Shown here piece by piece: positions 15,160-16,420 of a stretch of 16,420 bases of DNA. Made by a program: the position numbers and the translations under genes. The number at the start of each line of letters is the position of its first letter. The first letter of the stretch is position 1. This DNA is from JBCDBH01 sp039184055 (GTDB lineage Bacteria; Acidobacteriota; Thermoanaerobaculia; Multivoradales; J023): NCBI GenBank assembly GCA_039184055.1, contig JBCDBH010000104.1:1-16420 (forward strand), read 5' to 3'. The notes under the pieces are model-generated. The model had not been told where the DNA came from, ran no database searches, and saw only the letters and a list, made by a program, of their open reading frames with translations.

Positions 15160-16420
15160 GTGAGCGATCACACCGCAGGCCGTTTTTTACGCTCCTCGGG
15201 CGCCGCCGCCTTGTCTCAAGGGGTGCGTGTCGCGTCCACCCTGGGCGCGCAGTTCCTTCTTCGGCGCTATATCCCAGCCGAAGATTGGGGGCTCTTCCAA
15301 TGGGCCATCGTGCTCTTCCTGGTGCTCGGCGCGGTACGCGATCTCGGCCTCGGCTACCACGTCCTGCGGGTCGAATCCCGACCGTACGGCAACCTCCTGG
15401 CGCTCGAGACGATCTGGGGCGGCTTTCTTTTCCTCATGGCCAGCCTGGCGGCGCCGCTCGGTCCGCAGCTTTATGCCGGCAGCCACGAAGACACCGTCGG
15501 GATTCTCCGGTTGCTCGCGCTCTTCATGTTTCTCGAAGGGCTGGCTACCGTGCCTCGGATCTACCTCGAAGGCGAGCTTCAGGTCGGTCGCGCGGTCATG
15601 CCCGAACTGTGGCGCAATCTCGTTTTCGTCGTCGTGGCGTGCGCGCTGGCCTACGGCGGCGCGGGGGTGTGGAGTCTCGCCATCGCGCACACCGTGGCGA
15701 CTGGCTTTTATGCCGTGGTGCTGTGGTGGCGCGTCTGGGGGGAGATCCCACTGGTGTACGAGCGTGGCCAGATGTGGCCATTGCTCCGCGCCAGCTCGCC
15801 CCTCGCGATCATCTGGTTTCTCGCCATCCTCATCCGGCAGATCGATCCACTCATTCTGGGATTGCGATTCCCGTTCGAGGATGTCGGCAACTACACCTTC
15901 GCGTACGAATGGGCCACCATGGCCGCCGGACAGGTGCTCTTACCGGCCATCACCCGAGCCTTCTATCCCGCCCTGCTGCGTTTTGGCGTGCGCTCGAAAG
16001 AGATGTTCCGTGCCTACTCGCTGTCGACCCTGTTCATCCTCACCTTCGAAGTACCAGCGGCGTTTTTTCTCTTCGTGAACGCCGAGCTGGTGCTGCGTTG
16101 GGTGGGTGGTGGGCAATGGGTCGACGCGCCGACCTATCTGCGTATCCTCGCCTTCGCGCCGCTGGTCGATCCGTTCATGCGTCTGGGTGGGGAGATGATG
16201 AAAGCGCTCCATTGGGATCGACTGTGGATCGTCGCCAGCCTGCTCACCGTGCTCAGCTACGGGGTCGGTGGCTATCTGCTCACCGGTCATCTCGGGCCGA
16301 CGGGGATGGCGTGGATCAACCTCCTGCCGCTCGGCAGCGCGCTGGTCACCTGGGCGGTGTATCGCATGTCACCCGAGGGTTTTCGCCGACTCGCCGTCGA
16401 CCTGCTCTTCGTCTATCTCG
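15160..16420 (+). CDS. Polysaccharide/oligosaccharide flippase (MOP superfamily, Wzx-like), 3'-partial
   Basis: An open frame of 420 codons running off the window end, starting at GTG 15160. A stop at 15136-15138 leaves GTG 15160 as the first usable start; TTG at 15211 is a poor alternative. The protein is strongly hydrophobic, with likely membrane segments at about 48-63, 88-102, 112-127, 153-185 (two), 212-236, 250-265, 288-307, 355-380 and 384-404. The opening, with LSQGVRVASTLGAQFLLRRY followed by EDWGLFQWA, matches the first helix and loop of lipopolysaccharide flippases (the usual form is a Y-G-x-F motif after the first helix). This family moves lipid-linked oligosaccharides across the inner membrane; relatives of the MATE branch export small molecules. 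After the sugar genes it may serve either a glycan or the glycosylated peptide. No strong ribosome site is visible; the start lies in a small hairpin. Confidence 0.85.
   Translation, partial: MSDHTAGRFLRSSGAAALSQGVRVASTLGAQFLLRRYIPAEDWGLFQWAIVLFLVLGAVRDLGLGYHVLRVESRPYGNLLALETIWGGFLFLMASLAAPLGPQLYAGSHEDTVGILRLLALFMFLEGLATVPRIYLEGELQVGRAVMPELWRNLVFVVVACALAYGGAGVWSLAIAHTVATGFYAVVLWWRVWGEIPLVYERGQMWPLLRASSPLAIIWFLAILIRQIDPLILGLRFPFEDVGNYTFAYEWATMAAGQVLLPAITRAFYPALLRFGVRSKEMFRAYSLSTLFILTFEVPAAFFLFVNAELVLRWVGGGQWVDAPTYLRILAFAPLVDPFMRLGGEMMKALHWDRLWIVASLLTVLSYGVGGYLLTGHLGPTGMAWINLLPLGSALVTWAVYRMSPEGFRRLAVDLLFVYL

Noticed and set aside
15227..16078. 283-codon forward open frame within the flippase region
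   Set aside because: Its product is Ser/Arg/Cys-rich and lacks motifs, while the frame from GTG 15160 gives a coherent membrane protein over the whole stretch.
1..16420. Dense CGATCG/GATC words as a possible repeat or HIP1-like element
   Set aside because: They fall in phase with common codons (Asp, Arg, Ser, Ile) inside conserved domains and show no fixed spacing, so codon bias explains them.

Overview
The window shows part of a nonribosomal peptide synthetase (NRPS) gene cluster followed directly by nucleotide-sugar, glycosyltransferase and flippase genes, all on the + strand. Codon use is strongly GC-rich (my estimate is low to mid 60s percent, not computed). Genes overlap by 4 bases at almost every junction, and the modular NRPS style with a Wzx-like flippase suggests a high-GC Gram-negative bacterium. 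A myxobacterium or related deltaproteobacterial lineage is my best guess, but nothing in the sequence fixes the taxon.

Layout. (1) Positions 3-4313: the 3' part of an NRPS gene whose upstream part, very probably a condensation (C) domain, lies outside the window. It encodes an adenylation (A) domain with an Asn-type specificity code, interrupted between core motifs A8 and A9 by about 370 residues of a PP-loop ATPase with three CxxC pairs, then a carrier protein (T) and an epimerase (E). (2) 4310-8827: a complete C-A-T-E module. (3) 8831-11248: a terminal C-T-TE protein with no A domain and a thioesterase whose nucleophile is Cys instead of Ser. (4) 11245-12621: a GT1-type glycosyltransferase lacking the usual catalytic His. 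(5) 12618-13742: a UDP-glucuronate decarboxylase-like SDR. (6) 13739-15097: a UDP-glucose 6-dehydrogenase-like enzyme. (7) 15160 to the window end: a polysaccharide-type flippase, cut off by the edge. The only real intergenic gap is 62 bases at 15098-15159.

How the genes may work together (inference). The assembly line runs NRPS1, NRPS2, NRPS3, with C-terminal E domains facing N-terminal C domains of the type that follows E domains. Module 1 would activate Asn. Its inserted PP-loop domain would dehydrate the side-chain amide to a nitrile (beta-cyanoalanine), as I recall for the interrupted Asn A domains of the albicidin and cystobactamid systems, and the E domain would give the D-isomer. Module 2 adds a second D-residue (code closest to a His code, weak). 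Module 3 must take its residue in trans or none, and the Cys thioesterase releases the product. UDP-glucose is oxidised to UDP-glucuronate and decarboxylated to UDP-xylose (or a 4-keto-pentose); the GT attaches a sugar, and the flippase may move the product or a sugar carrier across the membrane. The most notable point is an apparently undescribed combination: an Asn-to-nitrile module with an E domain, an A-less Cys-thioesterase ending, and a coupled pentose/uronate glycosylation cassette.
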